A stretch of DNA of 64,000 nt from Heterostelium multicystogenum. Its lineage: Eukaryota; Evosea; Eumycetozoa; Acytosteliales; Acytosteliaceae. Position 1 is the first letter of the stretch, and each line of letters opens with the position of its first letter. The stretch lies in contig RCNN01000113.1 in the NCBI GenBank assembly GCA_003667245.1, positions 1 through 64,000 of the forward strand, given 5' to 3'. The notes below the pieces were generated by a model that was not told the origin of the DNA, searched no databases, and was given only the letters and a program-made list of their open reading frames with translations. Of the stretch, positions 63,669 through 64,000 are shown piece by piece. The position numbers and the translations under genes were made by a program.

Positions 63669-64000
63669 TTTGATTACTTTTTATATCAATTATTATTCTT
63701 GTATTTGAAATTATTTAAATCTAAAATGATCAATAAATAACTTACAGAATATAGACTTCAAGTTAAATTGTTCAACTAATCATATTTTTATTTTTCCTAG
63801 TTGTCGACTTTGTTTGATTCCTGATTTTCTGATCAAACCTTTTTAAATTGGGTTACATTTTTCAAAGTAAAAAATCAGATATTATTTTAACAAATTAGTG
63901 TGGTATCATTTAACTCATAGGAATTACTATTGAGTGAAAGCTATGCTTTATTTAACCCAATATTAATGTATTGGTTGCAATATTCATACACTAGTTTGTA
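63669..64000. promoter_or_regulatory. Promoter region of copy 4, to window end
   Basis: Contains the family upstream sequence in the usual orientation (CTTCAAGTTAAATTGTTCA near 63756) and the degenerate element CTGATTTTCTG at 63821-63831, 153 bases before the ATG. No other gene seen. Confidence 0.5.

Overview
The window is nuclear DNA of a dictyostelid social amoeba. The spacers are very AT-rich and the exons moderately so. Introns are mostly 50-140 bases, with GTAAGT or GTATGT donors, TAG ends and frequent ACTAAC branch sites. The proteins carry long Asn, Gln, Ser, Thr and His runs. The gene set also fits: a CBM49-type secreted protein, a Rac1-like GTPase, class I PI3-kinase and lineage-specific secreted families. 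I cannot name the species; the codon GC suggests something other than the very AT-rich Dictyostelium discoideum/purpureum type.

Layout. 1-13 kb: 5' end of endoplasmin, a small two-pass membrane protein, ribosomal proteins eS8 and eL24, a CBM49 protein, a degenerate CCT-eta-like chaperonin, and a RasGAP+VPS9 protein. 13-30 kb: a family A DNA polymerase (theta/nu type), ASNSD1, a 3.3 kb AT-rich spacer, Rac1, a TPR protein, a mitochondrial helical protein and an aldehyde dehydrogenase. 30-51 kb: an ARF-like pseudo-GTPase, a Gly/Ser/Asn-rich small protein, VPS25, NUP85, protoporphyrinogen oxidase, eS10, PI3-kinase, an NRF-type acyltransferase and PUS3.

50.8-63.7 kb is the accessory part. It holds four copies (two apparently intact, one 5'-truncated, one with a signal-exon frameshift) and one decayed scrap of a gene family encoding secreted proteins of about 338 residues that I do not recognise. 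They surround a BPI/LBP-like secreted protein and a secreted phospholipase C-type phosphoesterase. All are predicted to be exported. In an amoeba that eats bacteria, a locus for binding or degrading bacterial or membrane lipid is a reasonable but untested idea.

Quality of the sequence. Many highly conserved genes (Rac1, eS8, ASNSD1, NUP85, VPS25, PPOX, PI3K, PUS3, ALDH and others) are broken by single-base gains or losses, often in homopolymers and often in compensating pairs. I read these as assembly or read errors, not mass pseudogenisation, and gene spans are given across them. Exon borders near such sites are approximate.

A repeated architectural theme is the intron lying at or immediately after the start codon: eS8 (first exon 4 nt of coding), eL24 (5 nt), PPOX (6 nt) and probably the phospholipase, where the ATG itself seems split as AT|G.
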